In this document: piece after piece, positions 44,153-53,655 of the stretch
How positions within the stretch are numbered: position 1 is the stretch's first letter
Layout of the letters: each line of letters starts with the position of its first letter
NCBI GenBank assembly: GCA_041582875.1
Contig: JBFHGX010000001.1
Coordinates: 1 to 64,000, forward strand
DNA length: 64,000 nt
Direction: 5' to 3'
From: UBA6244 sp041582875
GTDB taxonomy: Bacteria; Bacteroidota; Bacteroidia; Bacteroidales; F082
Notes under the pieces: generated by a model
The model's database searches: none
Told to the model about the DNA's origin: nothing
Seen by the model: the letters and a program-made list of their open reading frames with translations, nothing else
Position numbers and translations under genes: made by a program

Positions 44153-46741
44153 ATGGAGAATGTTTTTGAAGGTGAAAGGATCATCAAAGTAAATATTGAG
44201 AATCAAATGAAATCAGCCTACATCGATTATTCGATGTCGGTGATTGTGTCGAGGGCTCTGCCTGACGTAAGGGATGGATTTAAACCAGTACACCGAAGGG
44301 TTCTCTTTGGAATGCACGAGTTGGGTGTATATTCTAACCGCGGGCATAAAAAGTCTGCCAGAATCGTGGGTGAGGTTTTAGGTAAATACCATCCTCACGG
44401 CGATACGAGTGTATACGATTCTATGGTGCGTATGGCTCAGGAATGGTCGTTGCGGTATCCCTTGGTCGACGGACAAGGTAATTTTGGATCGGTGGATGGT
44501 GATAGTCCGGCTGCTATGCGTTATACCGAGGTGCGTTTGCGTAAAATTGCAGAAGAAATGCTCGTGGATATTGAGAAGGACACGGTAGATTTTCAACTCA
44601 ATTTTGATGATAGTTTGAAAGAGCCCACTGTTCTTCCTACGCAAATTCCGAACCTGCTCATCAATGGGGCATCGGGAATTGCCGTAGGAATGGCTACCAA
44701 CATGGCACCTCATAACCTTACACAGGTAATCAATGCAATACTGGCTTATACCGATAATGATGAAATTTCTATTGCAGATCTAGGAAAGATAGTACAAGCT
44801 CCTGATTTTCCTACCGGTGGTATTATTTATGGTTACGAAGGGGTGATAAATGCTTTTGAAACGGGTCGTGGCAGAGTTGTTATTCGTGGTGAAATCACCG
44901 TTGAAGAAGCTGGAAATGGACGTGAAAGATTGGTCGCTACTTCTATTCCATATCAGGTAAATAAGGCCGAAATGATTAAGAAAACGGCTGATTTGGTAAA
45001 TGAAAAGAAAATTGAGGGTATTTCTGATATAAATGATGAATCAGATCGCAATGGAATGCGCATTGTGTATGACCTCAAAAAGGATGCATTGCCAAGTATT
45101 GTTATCAATAAATTATATCAACTCACTGCACTTCAGAGTTCATTCAGTATCAACAATGTTGCTTTGGTTCATGGAAGACCAAAAATCTTGAACCTTAAGG
45201 ACATGATTTTCCATTTTGTGGATCATCGACATGATGTGGTGGTGCGCAGAACACAATATGAACTTTCTGAAGCTGAACGCAAAGCACATATCCTTGAAGG
45301 GTTACTTATTGCGCTTGATCATTTAGATGAAGTTATTGCATTGATCCGTGCATCTAAAACTCCAGAGGAGGCCAAGAATGGTTTGATTGAAAGTTTTAAA
45401 CTAACCGAAATTCAAGCCAAAGCCATTCTGGAAATGAGATTACAGAAGCTAACGGGATTGGAACGAGACAAAATTAAATCGGATTATGCCGAATTAATGG
45501 AACTCATTACTCATTTGAAAGCGTTGTTGGCTAGCAAGGAATTACGTAACGAGGTTATTAAAGAGGAACTAATTCGTATCCGAGATAAATATGGTGATGA
45601 ACGTCGATCTCAAATCGTATATACAGCCGAAGATATTCGTATGGAAGATGTGATTCCAGACGAAGAAGTTGTTATTACTATTTCAAGACTGGGTTATATT
45701 AAACGTACGCCATTAACTGAATATAGACAACAAAAAAGGGGAGGACGTGGGTCAAAAGCAGGAGCCACACGTGATGAGGATTTCTTAGAACATTTGTTTG
45801 TTGCGACAAACCATAATTATATGCTTTTCTTTACAGAACAAGGAAAAGTATTTTGGATGAGGGTATTCGAAATCCCCGAGGGCACAAAAACCTCCAAAGG
45901 TAGGGCTATTCAAAACCTGATAAATATTGAAGGTAACGATACCATTAAGGCCATTATCAATACAAAAGACTTAAAGGACGAAGAATACATACAAAACAAT
46001 TTCATCATCTTAGCTACTAAAAAAGGTGTTATTAAAAAGACTGCACTCGAAGCTTATTCACGACCCCGACAGAATGGTATAAACGCTATTACGGTTAAGG
46101 ATGGTGATGAACTTATCGAAGCTCGTTTGACCAATGGCTCCAACGAAATTATTTTGGCCAATCGCTCAGGAAGAGCTATCCGTTTTAACGAGAGCAAAGT
46201 GAGACCAATGGGGCGAAATGCATCAGGTGTTCGTGGTATTACTTTGGCAGATGAAAAGGATGAAGTTGTAGGAATGATTTGTCTGGATAGTTCAGATGAA
46301 TTTCAGGAAAATGTGCTTGTCGTTTCTGAGAAAGGATATGGTAAACGATCGATTGTAGACGATTATCGGGTGACCAATAGGGGAGGTAAGGGAGTGAAAA
46401 CACTCAACATTACTGAAAAAACTGGAGATCTGATTGCCATTAAAAATGTGACGGATAAGGATGGCCTAATGATTATTAATAAATCGGGTATTGCTATTCG
46501 TATCCCAGTTGTTGATTTACGGGTTATGGGTAGAGCTACTCAGGGTGTAAAATTGATTCGAATCGATGATGGGGACGGAATTGCCGCTGTAGCTAAGGTT
46601 AGTATTCATGAAGATGAGGAAGATACGGAGGTCGAGGGTGTAGTTTTACACGAAGAAGAAACAACAATTGAAAATACTAATGAGAATACTGAAAATTTAA
46701 CTGATTCAACTAGTCCTGATGCGGAAATCATAGAGGAATAG
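44153..46741 (+). CDS. gyrA: DNA gyrase subunit A
   Basis: An 862-residue type II topoisomerase subunit. N-terminal breakage-reunion domain with catalytic Y124 (AAMRYTEVRL), then a C-terminal DNA-wrapping beta-pinwheel (about 515-820) carrying the GyrA box QKRGGRG (527-533), which separates it from ParC, and an acidic tail (HEDEEDTEVEG...). In the quinolone-resistance region the sequence reads HPHGDTSVYDS: Thr85 stands where E. coli has Ser83 and Asp89 is kept. Introduces negative supercoils with GyrB, which is not in the window. Confidence 0.97.
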   Translation: MENVFEGERIIKVNIENQMKSAYIDYSMSVIVSRALPDVRDGFKPVHRRVLFGMHELGVYSNRGHKKSARIVGEVLGKYHPHGDTSVYDSMVRMAQEWSLRYPLVDGQGNFGSVDGDSPAAMRYTEVRLRKIAEEMLVDIEKDTVDFQLNFDDSLKEPTVLPTQIPNLLINGASGIAVGMATNMAPHNLTQVINAILAYTDNDEISIADLGKIVQAPDFPTGGIIYGYEGVINAFETGRGRVVIRGEITVEEAGNGRERLVATSIPYQVNKAEMIKKTADLVNEKKIEGISDINDESDRNGMRIVYDLKKDALPSIVINKLYQLTALQSSFSINNVALVHGRPKILNLKDMIFHFVDHRHDVVVRRTQYELSEAERKAHILEGLLIALDHLDEVIALIRASKTPEEAKNGLIESFKLTEIQAKAILEMRLQKLTGLERDKIKSDYAELMELITHLKALLASKELRNEVIKEELIRIRDKYGDERRSQIVYTAEDIRMEDVIPDEEVVITISRLGYIKRTPLTEYRQQKRGGRGSKAGATRDEDFLEHLFVATNHNYMLFFTEQGKVFWMRVFEIPEGTKTSKGRAIQNLINIEGNDTIKAIINTKDLKDEEYIQNNFIILATKKGVIKKTALEAYSRPRQNGINAITVKDGDELIEARLTNGSNEIILANRSGRAIRFNESKVRPMGRNASGVRGITLADEKDEVVGMICLDSSDEFQENVLVVSEKGYGKRSIVDDYRVTNRGGKGVKTLNITEKTGDLIAIKNVTDKDGLMIINKSGIAIRIPVVDLRVMGRATQGVKLIRIDDGDGIAAVAKVSIHEDEEDTEVEGVVLHEEETTIENTNENTENLTDSTSPDAEIIEE

Positions 46742-46790
46742 TTATATTATTATTTAATTGTTTAGAATATTTTTAAATAAATGCATAATT

Positions 46791-46822
46791 TGGCACGTCT
46801 TTGGTTTAACAATATCTTTGCC
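46791..46822 (+). promoter_or_regulatory. Bacteroidota-type promoter of the TPR protein gene
   Basis: TTTG (46791-46794), 20 bases, then TATCTTTG (46815-46822): an exact match to the -33/-7 consensus with normal spacing. The ATG is at 46843. This is the clearest promoter in the window. Confidence 0.7.
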
Positions 46823-46842
46823 GAACTATAAAATTTGAAACA

Positions 46843-47982
46843 ATGAAAAAAATACTCGTTTTATTTAGCCTGGTTTTGGTTTTTACCATGGCTGCTCAAG
46901 CCCAAAACAATAAAAGAACCAGCGCCTACATGTACAATAAAAATGGTCAATACGACAAAGCTAAAACTGCTATTGATGAAGCAATTCTTCATCCAAAGAC
47001 AGCTGAAGACGCCAAGACCTGGATGTATAGAGGTATCATTTATTATAATATTGCGATCTCTGAGGATGCAGAAGTCAAAGCACTTTCCGATGATGCAGCA
47101 GCAATATCTTATGAATCTTTTGCTCAATCGAAAAAATTTGATGCCAAAGGTCAATTAACAGGGGAATCTTCATTTTATTTAATTCAGCTTACCAATTTAT
47201 TTTATCAAGCTGGCGCCAATGGTTTTCAGAATAATGACTATACATTAGCTATCAAAAATTTTAAAAAAGCCTTTGATATTGCCGAAATTGATGGTCGTTT
47301 TGATACAGTAGCTGCATTTAACATTGGTATGAGTGGGGTATATGCTGACGATCCGGAACTTGGTAAAAGTAGCATGGAATATTTAAAAAAATGTATTGAT
47401 GTTGATTTTCGTGATCCCAGAGTCTATTTGTTTTATGCCAGATCTCAAAAACAATTAGGTGATACAACCGCCGCGTTTGCTACTCTCGAAAAAGGTCGTG
47501 CTATTTTCCCAGATGAAATGAGTCTTCAATTGGAGCAGTCACAGCTTTACCTTGAAACTGGACAAAATGAAAAGCTAATTGGCAGCCTTAAAGAAGCAAT
47601 TGCTGCTGATCCTTCAAACGAAAACTTGTATCGTGTACTTGGTCAAACTTATGAAAATATTGGAGATATTGAAAATGCCTCTTTGTATTATCAAAAAGCC
47701 ATCGATATCAATCCTGACTTTGGCGATGCTATTTTCAACCTCGGTGCTATCTATGTAAATCAGGCAGCCAATTTGTATAGTGAAGCAAATAATTTGCCTT
47801 TCGAAGAACAAAAGAAATACGATGAACTTAAGGCACAGGCTGATGAAAACTTGAATAAAGCTCTTCCATACTTGGAGCGTTCATTGCAGTTGAATCCAGG
47901 TGATGAGGTGGTTATTTCAGCTTTAAAAGAAGCCTACACCAATCTGAGAATGACTGATAAACTCAAAGAGTTAAATCAATAG
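46843..47982 (+). CDS. secreted TPR-repeat protein
   Basis: A 379-residue protein with a signal peptide (MKKILVLFSLVLVFTMAAQAQ) and several tetratricopeptide repeats (for example YDKAKTAIDEAI, YTLAIKNFKKAF, NLYRVLGQTYENIGDIENAS, DAIFNLGAIYVNQAANLY and the last at about 340-375). No catalytic motif; it likely scaffolds protein complexes in the periplasm or outer membrane. Own promoter and own terminator, so a single-gene unit. Such highly expressed TPR proteins downstream of gyrA are common in the phylum; function unknown. Confidence 0.85.
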   Translation: MKKILVLFSLVLVFTMAAQAQNNKRTSAYMYNKNGQYDKAKTAIDEAILHPKTAEDAKTWMYRGIIYYNIAISEDAEVKALSDDAAAISYESFAQSKKFDAKGQLTGESSFYLIQLTNLFYQAGANGFQNNDYTLAIKNFKKAFDIAEIDGRFDTVAAFNIGMSGVYADDPELGKSSMEYLKKCIDVDFRDPRVYLFYARSQKQLGDTTAAFATLEKGRAIFPDEMSLQLEQSQLYLETGQNEKLIGSLKEAIAADPSNENLYRVLGQTYENIGDIENASLYYQKAIDINPDFGDAIFNLGAIYVNQAANLYSEANNLPFEEQKKYDELKAQADENLNKALPYLERSLQLNPGDEVVISALKEAYTNLRMTDKLKELNQ

Positions 47983-47994
47983 AAACGATAGGAA

Positions 47995-48030
47995 GAAAAG
48001 GGGACTTGTTTAAGTCTCCTTTTCTTTTAC
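47995..48030 (+). terminator. rho-independent terminator after the TPR protein gene
   Basis: Arms GAAAAGGGGACTT (47995-48007) and AAGTCTCCTTTTC (48012-48024), 13 base pairs with one G-T wobble and a 4-base loop, followed by TTTTAC. Confidence 0.8.
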
Positions 48031-48139
48031 TTTATTATTTAACATAATATTAATTATAGGACAATTATATATATGGTTAATTTTAACATGTAAGCTTAAT
48101 CTTTCTTTTTAACTTAAAGATTTATTTGGCTTGTAAGAA

Positions 48140-49390
48140 CTATTTTCGCTTAGATTTAGATTTCCGCTTTTTAAAGGTTTGCTCATCTTGCTCTGCTTTA
48201 TTCATTAATGATTTCCAATCATCTAATTTCTCATCAGTAACAAAAATGGTGGCATTATATTCACCCTTGGTTATTTCAATGGTTTGAATTTTTTTCCCCA
48301 GGTTTTCTTCGATTTCTGCCAGAACAGTTCTTTCCTCACTGCTACAAAATGAATATGCTTGTCCTTTTTTCGATCCTCGACCAGTTCGACCTACCCGATG
48401 CACATAGTTCTCAGTACTTTCTGGCAAATCATAATTAATGACATATTCTACATTTGGAATGTCAATCCCACGTGCACTTACATCTGTAGCTACCAGCACA
48501 GCGAGTTCTCCCGATCGAAATCTTTTCATGGTTAATTCACGTTCCTTTTGCAGTTTATCACTATGGATGGTTTCCACAAATATTCCCACGCGCTCCATAG
48601 CCTTTAACACGCGTTCGGCTCTAACTTTGGTGCGAACAAATACCAGCACTTTCTTGTCCGGATTTTCTTTTAAGAAGTATTCTAAAAAGAATCTCTTGTC
48701 GTCCATTTCAATGAAAGCTACCGAATGTTCAATATTTTTTGATACTGGATCTTTTGGTGATATTTGAATTCTAATTGCATCATTAACAATAGAATAGGCT
48801 AATTTTTTAATCTTTTCATTGATGGTAGCCGAAAAGAAGAGCGTTTGCCGTTTTCGTGGTATATGACGCATTAAATCATGAATATCCTGAATAAAACCTT
48901 GATCTAACATGTGGTCGGCCTCATCAAGAACCAATATTTTAATTCCATCAATTTTTAATGCACTCTGACTCACTAAGTCGAACATGCGACCTGGCGTGGC
49001 GACAACTATATCAACACCTTTGTTAAGTTGCTTAATTTGTGGTGATTGGTCTGCTCCTCCATGGATACACAATGTTTTTATCGCAGTAAACCTTCCCAGG
49101 GTATGAAATACACTTTCAATTTGTATAGCTAACTCGTGCGTTGGAGCCAACACCAAGCATTGGACTCCTTTTTTGTGATATCCTCCCCTATTTTGATCGA
49201 GCAAAAGTTGTAAAATAGGAATTACAAAAGCTCCTGTTTTTCCTGTTCCGGTTTGTGCAATGGCTAAAACATCCTCACCTTTTAAGATGGGAGGAATACA
49301 ACGATATTGAATGTCAGTTGGTTTTTTATAGCCCAAAAGTTCAATGCTGTCTTTAATGTCTTTGGCAATTCGGTAATCTTCAAACTTCAT
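48140..49390 (-). CDS. DEAD-box ATP-dependent RNA helicase (RhlE-like)
   Basis: A 416-residue helicase with all motifs: Q motif (GYKKPTDIQYRC), I AQTGTGKT, Ia PTHELAIQ, II DEAD (VLDEADHML), III SAT, V TDVSARGID, VI HRVGRTGRG. A basic tail (TFKKRKSKSKRK) suggests RNA binding. Likely in ribosome assembly or mRNA turnover; RhlE is the nearest named group. Divergent from the degenerate relative at 49711. Confidence 0.93.
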   Translation of the reverse strand: MKFEDYRIAKDIKDSIELLGYKKPTDIQYRCIPPILKGEDVLAIAQTGTGKTGAFVIPILQLLLDQNRGGYHKKGVQCLVLAPTHELAIQIESVFHTLGRFTAIKTLCIHGGADQSPQIKQLNKGVDIVVATPGRMFDLVSQSALKIDGIKILVLDEADHMLDQGFIQDIHDLMRHIPRKRQTLFFSATINEKIKKLAYSIVNDAIRIQISPKDPVSKNIEHSVAFIEMDDKRFFLEYFLKENPDKKVLVFVRTKVRAERVLKAMERVGIFVETIHSDKLQKERELTMKRFRSGELAVLVATDVSARGIDIPNVEYVINYDLPESTENYVHRVGRTGRGSKKGQAYSFCSSEERTVLAEIEENLGKKIQTIEITKGEYNATIFVTDEKLDDWKSLMNKAEQDEQTFKKRKSKSKRK

Positions 49391-49710
49391 TTGGTATATT
49401 TAAGGGGCAAAGATAGTTAGTCTTTGCAAGTAGAAACCAGAAACGTGCCTGCAAGTATATAATTTGCTGCTTCTTTAGGCAATTCTTTTGCAAATAGTAT
49501 TTGTTTTTTGTGTTTAATGGCAACAAAAGTAAAGAACGAGTAATCCAAAGGACAATAACTAACTATTAAGAGTATCCAATGAAGGTATTGCGTTTTTTAC
49601 TATTTAATTGAGACCGGTAGTATAATCTTTTTGTTAATAATTGGTCAATCACTGTCACGAAACCATATATTTGCTAAGTTTGTAAAACCAAAATCAAATA
49701 CAAGGATTGA
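49391..49710. promoter_or_regulatory. divergent intergenic region between the two helicase-type genes
   Basis: 320 bases without a gene. TATCTTTG on the minus strand (49408-49415) lies 18 bases upstream of the RhlE-like start, and TATATTTG on the plus strand (49666-49673) 38 bases before the pseudo-helicase start, with a TTGG 22 bases further upstream. No RNA gene or long repeat is seen. Confidence 0.45.
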
Positions 49711-51033
49711 ATGCCTTATGAAAATACTATTCTTCAACGCGCTTGTGTTGAAGAATTTGAACAGCTTTATAATTCATTATATAGTGCTTTATTGACGCAC
49801 AATAATGTTTTGTTTTTGGCTCCTGAGGGAGTGCAAAAGGTGTGTAGCACAGTTAAAGCTTTACAAGATCAACCTGCTTTTAGAAACCACCGCCCTCGTA
49901 TTATTTTATTAATGCACGATCCTTATGTTGTGAGCGAGATGGGAATAAATCACTCGTTTTTTAATGAAGACACAAGACTGATGCGTATTGTTCCTGGGAA
50001 GCACACAAACCACCTTATCAGGGAATTGAATACTTCTCCTGATTTAGTGGCAGGAACACCTGCAAAGATTCTTGAGCTCATTCAAAAAGGATATATTCAA
50101 ATATCACATTTCGATGCGATTATTATTGAAGATGTAAGCAGTTTTCAATATTTGGGATATTATGACCATTTGCAACAGATTATCGAAACTGCAGAAAATA
50201 CGACTAAAGTGGTATTCACTTCATCACTCGAAAATCAAGAGAGTTTACCACTTCCCCTTAGGGTTAAACCTCATTTGGTAAATCAATTGCGTTTGAATTT
50301 CCCCTTTCGTTTTCATGCTTTTACACTGATTTCGGAGGAAGCAGGTAAACCAAATACCTTATTTGATCTTTTATGTGAGTTATTTCCGCGTCCGACAATG
50401 GTTTATTGCAATCATCGGGGAGCAATTATTCGGCTTCAGAAAATTTTAGCGGCAAAAAAAATGTCGGTAGGAATCATTCATGGAGGATTGGAAGAAGTTG
50501 TACTTGAAGATACCTTAGCGATGTTTCGTAATGGTAGTTTGCTGGTGCTGCTTACTACGGATATGGCCATACAGGATAGGTGGTTTCCGGATGTAAAGTA
50601 CCTTGTTCACTACCAGATGCCACTTAATAATCAGTCGTATCAGAAAAGAAACAATGTATTGCTGAATCATCATCATTTTGCTACAGCATTTCATATTATT
50701 CAGGAAGATGAGGATCAGCCTGATTTTATTCATACACTGCCTGATGTGATTGAAATCTCGCATCATTATCATGAGGCACCTTTATCATATTGGAAAACAA
50801 TTAAATTGGAGTTTAGTGCCAATATTGTACTTGAGAATAGTGAAATAATACAACTACTGGCTTCGATCGGAAAGTTGCACCGTGATGAGATTGGATTAAT
50901 TGAAAAAATTAGGCATTCTTACTACATTGCTATTGCTTATAGAAAAGCACACAAAACTTTAGAACGAATCGATGGTGCGAAATTTAATAACCAGATTTGC
51001 TCAGCAGCTATTATAGAAGAATATTCTGAGTAG
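49711..51033 (+). CDS. degenerate DEAD-box helicase-like protein with DbpA-type RNA-binding C-terminus
   Basis: A 440-residue protein with the two RecA-like folds of a DEAD-box helicase but without its catalytic residues. At the place of motif I (GxGKT) it reads APEGVQ (37-42); motif Ib TPAKILELI survives (116-124); DEAD reads IEDV (139-142); SAT reads TSS (170-172); TDVAARGID reads TDMAIQDRW (283-291); the HRIGRTGR box reads SYQKRNN. The last about 75 residues (ENSEIIQLLASIGKLHRDEI ... IDGAKFNNQIC) resemble the DbpA RRM that binds 23S rRNA hairpin 92. The frame is intact, so it is selected, not decaying. I infer an RNA-binding, ATP-independent factor, perhaps in ribosome assembly. Confidence 0.75.
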   Translation: MPYENTILQRACVEEFEQLYNSLYSALLTHNNVLFLAPEGVQKVCSTVKALQDQPAFRNHRPRIILLMHDPYVVSEMGINHSFFNEDTRLMRIVPGKHTNHLIRELNTSPDLVAGTPAKILELIQKGYIQISHFDAIIIEDVSSFQYLGYYDHLQQIIETAENTTKVVFTSSLENQESLPLPLRVKPHLVNQLRLNFPFRFHAFTLISEEAGKPNTLFDLLCELFPRPTMVYCNHRGAIIRLQKILAAKKMSVGIIHGGLEEVVLEDTLAMFRNGSLLVLLTTDMAIQDRWFPDVKYLVHYQMPLNNQSYQKRNNVLLNHHHFATAFHIIQEDEDQPDFIHTLPDVIEISHHYHEAPLSYWKTIKLEFSANIVLENSEIIQLLASIGKLHRDEIGLIEKIRHSYYIAIAYRKAHKTLERIDGAKFNNQICSAAIIEEYSE

Positions 51034-51044
51034 AAAAAGTAAAA

Positions 51045-52943
51045 TCAGGACCTTTCTTCTAATTCTAACCACCTCATCATTTTATTATCAATGGTTTCCA
51101 TTAATGCTGAAATTCGAACAGAAGCTTTGGTCAGGGCTTCGTAATCCTGTGAACCGGAATCCATAAATACGACTAACTCCGACTTTTCTTCTTCTAAAGA
51201 TTCAATTTCTTTTTCAATTCGTTCATATTCCTTTTGTTCAGCAAAGGATAGTTTTTTCTTAGGTGATGCATTTTGCGCCTTTTCTGTGTCTATACTTTCT
51301 ATTTTCTTCTTTTCTTCACGGACGATATTTTTCTCGTTTTTCTGCAGTTGGTCAAGCTTGTTGCGGTACTGACTGTAATTGCCAGGGAAATCTTTGATTA
51401 TACCTTCACCTTCAAATACGAACATATGATCAACAGTATGATCAAGGAAATAACGGTCGTGAGAAACCAAAAGCAAACAACCTTTAAAACCGATCAGAAA
51501 CTCCTCTAATTTATTGAGTGTCATTAAATCCAAATCATTGGTCGGCTCGTCAAGAATAAGAAAATTGGGGTTTTGAATTAAAATAGTCAGCAGATACAAC
51601 CTTCTTTTTTCACCACCGCTTAACGAAGATACCAACTGATGCTGCATATCGGCATTAAACAAGAAATAATGCAAAAATTGAGTGGCGGTAATACTCCCTG
51701 ATTTTCCTACAGGAATTACCTCAGCAATTTCTTTTACAACATCTAAAACTCGCTGATCCTCTTTAATTTGTATACCATCTTGTGCGTAGTGTCCATAAAC
51801 AATGGTTTCACCGGTGGTAATTTTTCCAGAATCAGGAGTCACTTTACCTGTAATGAGGTTCAGTAGGGTTGATTTCCCGATTCCATTCTTGCCTAATATT
51901 CCAATTCGCTCCCCCTTTTTAAACAGATAACTAAAGTCATTAATGAGCATTTTGTCACCAAGGCTCTTTGTAACATGACTCATTTCCAATATATTTCCAC
52001 CAACCCTTGTATTTGCTACCTGAAGTTTTAATTCTTTCTCAGTGATTAAGCTATTGGCTTTTTCTTTTGTTTTTTCAAAACTATCAATTCTGGATTTCGA
52101 TTTTGTGGTTCGGGCCTTGGGCATTCGGTTAATCCATTCTTGTTCTTTTTTCATGAGCTTTCTGGCTTTATCCACCTCAGTGCGGGCAATTTCTTCACGA
52201 TTGGCTTTTTGTTCCAAAAAAGTTTTGTAATTTCCAAAATAGCTGTAAATATTACTTTGACTAAGTTCAATGATTTGGTTGCAAACACGATCAAGAAAAT
52301 ACCTGTCGTGGGTCACCATAATGAAGGTGATATGCGATTGACTGATAAATTTTTCAAGCCATTCAATCATTTCAATGTCAAGGTGGTTCGTTGGTTCATC
52401 CAGAAGTAGAAACTCTGGATTATCCAATAGTGTTAGGGCTAGAGAAAGTCTTTTCTTTTGTCCTCCGGAAAGTGTTGCTACCAATTGTGATCGGTCTGTA
52501 AGATTAAAACGTTGTAGCATTGCTTCCAATCTTCGATCATAATCCCATGCTTGATGAATGTCCATTTTATTGCTTGCTTCTGCCAAAGCAAATTCGGCTT
52601 CTTTTGAATGTTCAACTGAATGCGCCTCTACAGCGTTTTCATATTCACCAATAATTTTTAAAAGATTCGTACTATGTCCTTTTATGAGTTCATTTACAGT
52701 TAGGGTCTCATCAAAATCCGGATCCTGTGGCAAATAAGCCAAGCGAACACCATCACGCAAAACAACCTTTCCTGAGTCGGGTTCTTCCACATGAGCCAAA
52801 ATGCGCAACAAAGTAGACTTACCTGCCCCATTTTTAGCTACCAGCGCCATTTTGTCGCCACGACTCAATCCAAAAGTGATTTCTTTAAATAGCGAAATTT
52901 CCCCGTATTGTTTCGAAATATCTTCAACTGAAAGGTAATGCAT
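51045..52943 (-). CDS. ABC-F family ATPase (Uup/EttA-like)
   Basis: A 632-residue soluble protein with two ABC ATPase domains in tandem (Walker A KNGAGKST and KNGIGKST; signatures LSGGQKKRL and LSGGEKRRL; Walker B LLLDEPTNHLD and LILDEPTNDLD), the interdomain P-site linker, and a C-terminal coiled coil (about 540-630), typical of Uup. No membrane domains. ABC-F proteins act on the ribosome, in translation or antibiotic protection; Uup is linked to ribosome/DNA stability. Convergent with the pseudo-helicase. Confidence 0.9.
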   Translation of the reverse strand: MHYLSVEDISKQYGEISLFKEITFGLSRGDKMALVAKNGAGKSTLLRILAHVEEPDSGKVVLRDGVRLAYLPQDPDFDETLTVNELIKGHSTNLLKIIGEYENAVEAHSVEHSKEAEFALAEASNKMDIHQAWDYDRRLEAMLQRFNLTDRSQLVATLSGGQKKRLSLALTLLDNPEFLLLDEPTNHLDIEMIEWLEKFISQSHITFIMVTHDRYFLDRVCNQIIELSQSNIYSYFGNYKTFLEQKANREEIARTEVDKARKLMKKEQEWINRMPKARTTKSKSRIDSFEKTKEKANSLITEKELKLQVANTRVGGNILEMSHVTKSLGDKMLINDFSYLFKKGERIGILGKNGIGKSTLLNLITGKVTPDSGKITTGETIVYGHYAQDGIQIKEDQRVLDVVKEIAEVIPVGKSGSITATQFLHYFLFNADMQHQLVSSLSGGEKRRLYLLTILIQNPNFLILDEPTNDLDLMTLNKLEEFLIGFKGCLLLVSHDRYFLDHTVDHMFVFEGEGIIKDFPGNYSQYRNKLDQLQKNEKNIVREEKKKIESIDTEKAQNASPKKKLSFAEQKEYERIEKEIESLEEEKSELVVFMDSGSQDYEALTKASVRISALMETIDNKMMRWLELEERS

Positions 52944-53009
52944 GCAACAGATATTAATTAAAAAGGCAAAAATACACCTGTTTTTGGTAAGTTCACCTGA
53001 ATATCGAAG

Positions 53010-53039
53010 TTTGCGGCTATGTTAAATAGTTTATTTTTG
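53010..53039 (+). promoter_or_regulatory. promoter of the rimM-trmN6 pair
   Basis: TTTG (53010-53013), 18 bases, TATTTTTG (53032-53039), a near-consensus Bacteroidota promoter, 75 bases before the rimM start. Confidence 0.55.
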
Positions 53040-53113
53040 CCGCGGTTTGTGTGTGAGCCAATTAATGGCCATATACAACGAACATCCTTGTTTAATTTGC
53101 AAAAGGTTTTAAG

Positions 53114-53644
53114 ATGGGTAATTTTGACGACTATTTTTATTTAGGAAAAGTTATAAAACCACACGGGTTTCAAGGTCGATTGAGTGTTTTTTTAGATACT
53201 GACGATCCGGATGAATATTTGGGACTAAAAGTTGTTTTTTTGGCAATTAATGGGGCTCCTGTCCCCTATTTCGTTGAAGAATTATCGATTCTAAACAACA
53301 AAGCTGTCATTTCATTCTCAGATATTACAACTCAGGAACAAGCTGAAAAACTGGTTAAAAAAGAGATCTATTTACCTGCCGATCAACTCCCTGCACTAAC
53401 TGGAAACAAGTTTTATTATCACGAAATTGTGGACATGATGCTTGTGGATGATAAATTTGGGTTGATTGGGCCTGTGAGTGAAGTCCTGGAGTACTCCAAT
53501 CAGGCCATTATTCAAACTTTTCATAACAATAAAGAAGTACTCATACCTATTAGCGATGCAATTATCCAAAAGGTTGACCGTGAAAATGCTACCATTCTTT
53601 TGTCACTTCCGGATGGTTTGCTGGATGTGTATTTGAAAGATTAA
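53114..53644 (+). CDS. rimM: ribosome maturation factor RimM
   Basis: A 176-residue 16S rRNA processing factor that binds S19 in the head of the 30S subunit. N-terminal RimM domain opening with the hallmark LGKVIKPHGFQGRLSV, and a C-terminal PRC-barrel (FYYHEIVDMMLVD ... EVLIPISDAIIQKVDRENATI). The usual rpsP, trmD and rplS are not next to it; instead trmN6 follows after 11 bases. Confidence 0.94.
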   Translation: MGNFDDYFYLGKVIKPHGFQGRLSVFLDTDDPDEYLGLKVVFLAINGAPVPYFVEELSILNNKAVISFSDITTQEQAEKLVKKEIYLPADQLPALTGNKFYYHEIVDMMLVDDKFGLIGPVSEVLEYSNQAIIQTFHNNKEVLIPISDAIIQKVDRENATILLSLPDGLLDVYLKD

Positions 53645-53655
53645 AAAACTGTTGC

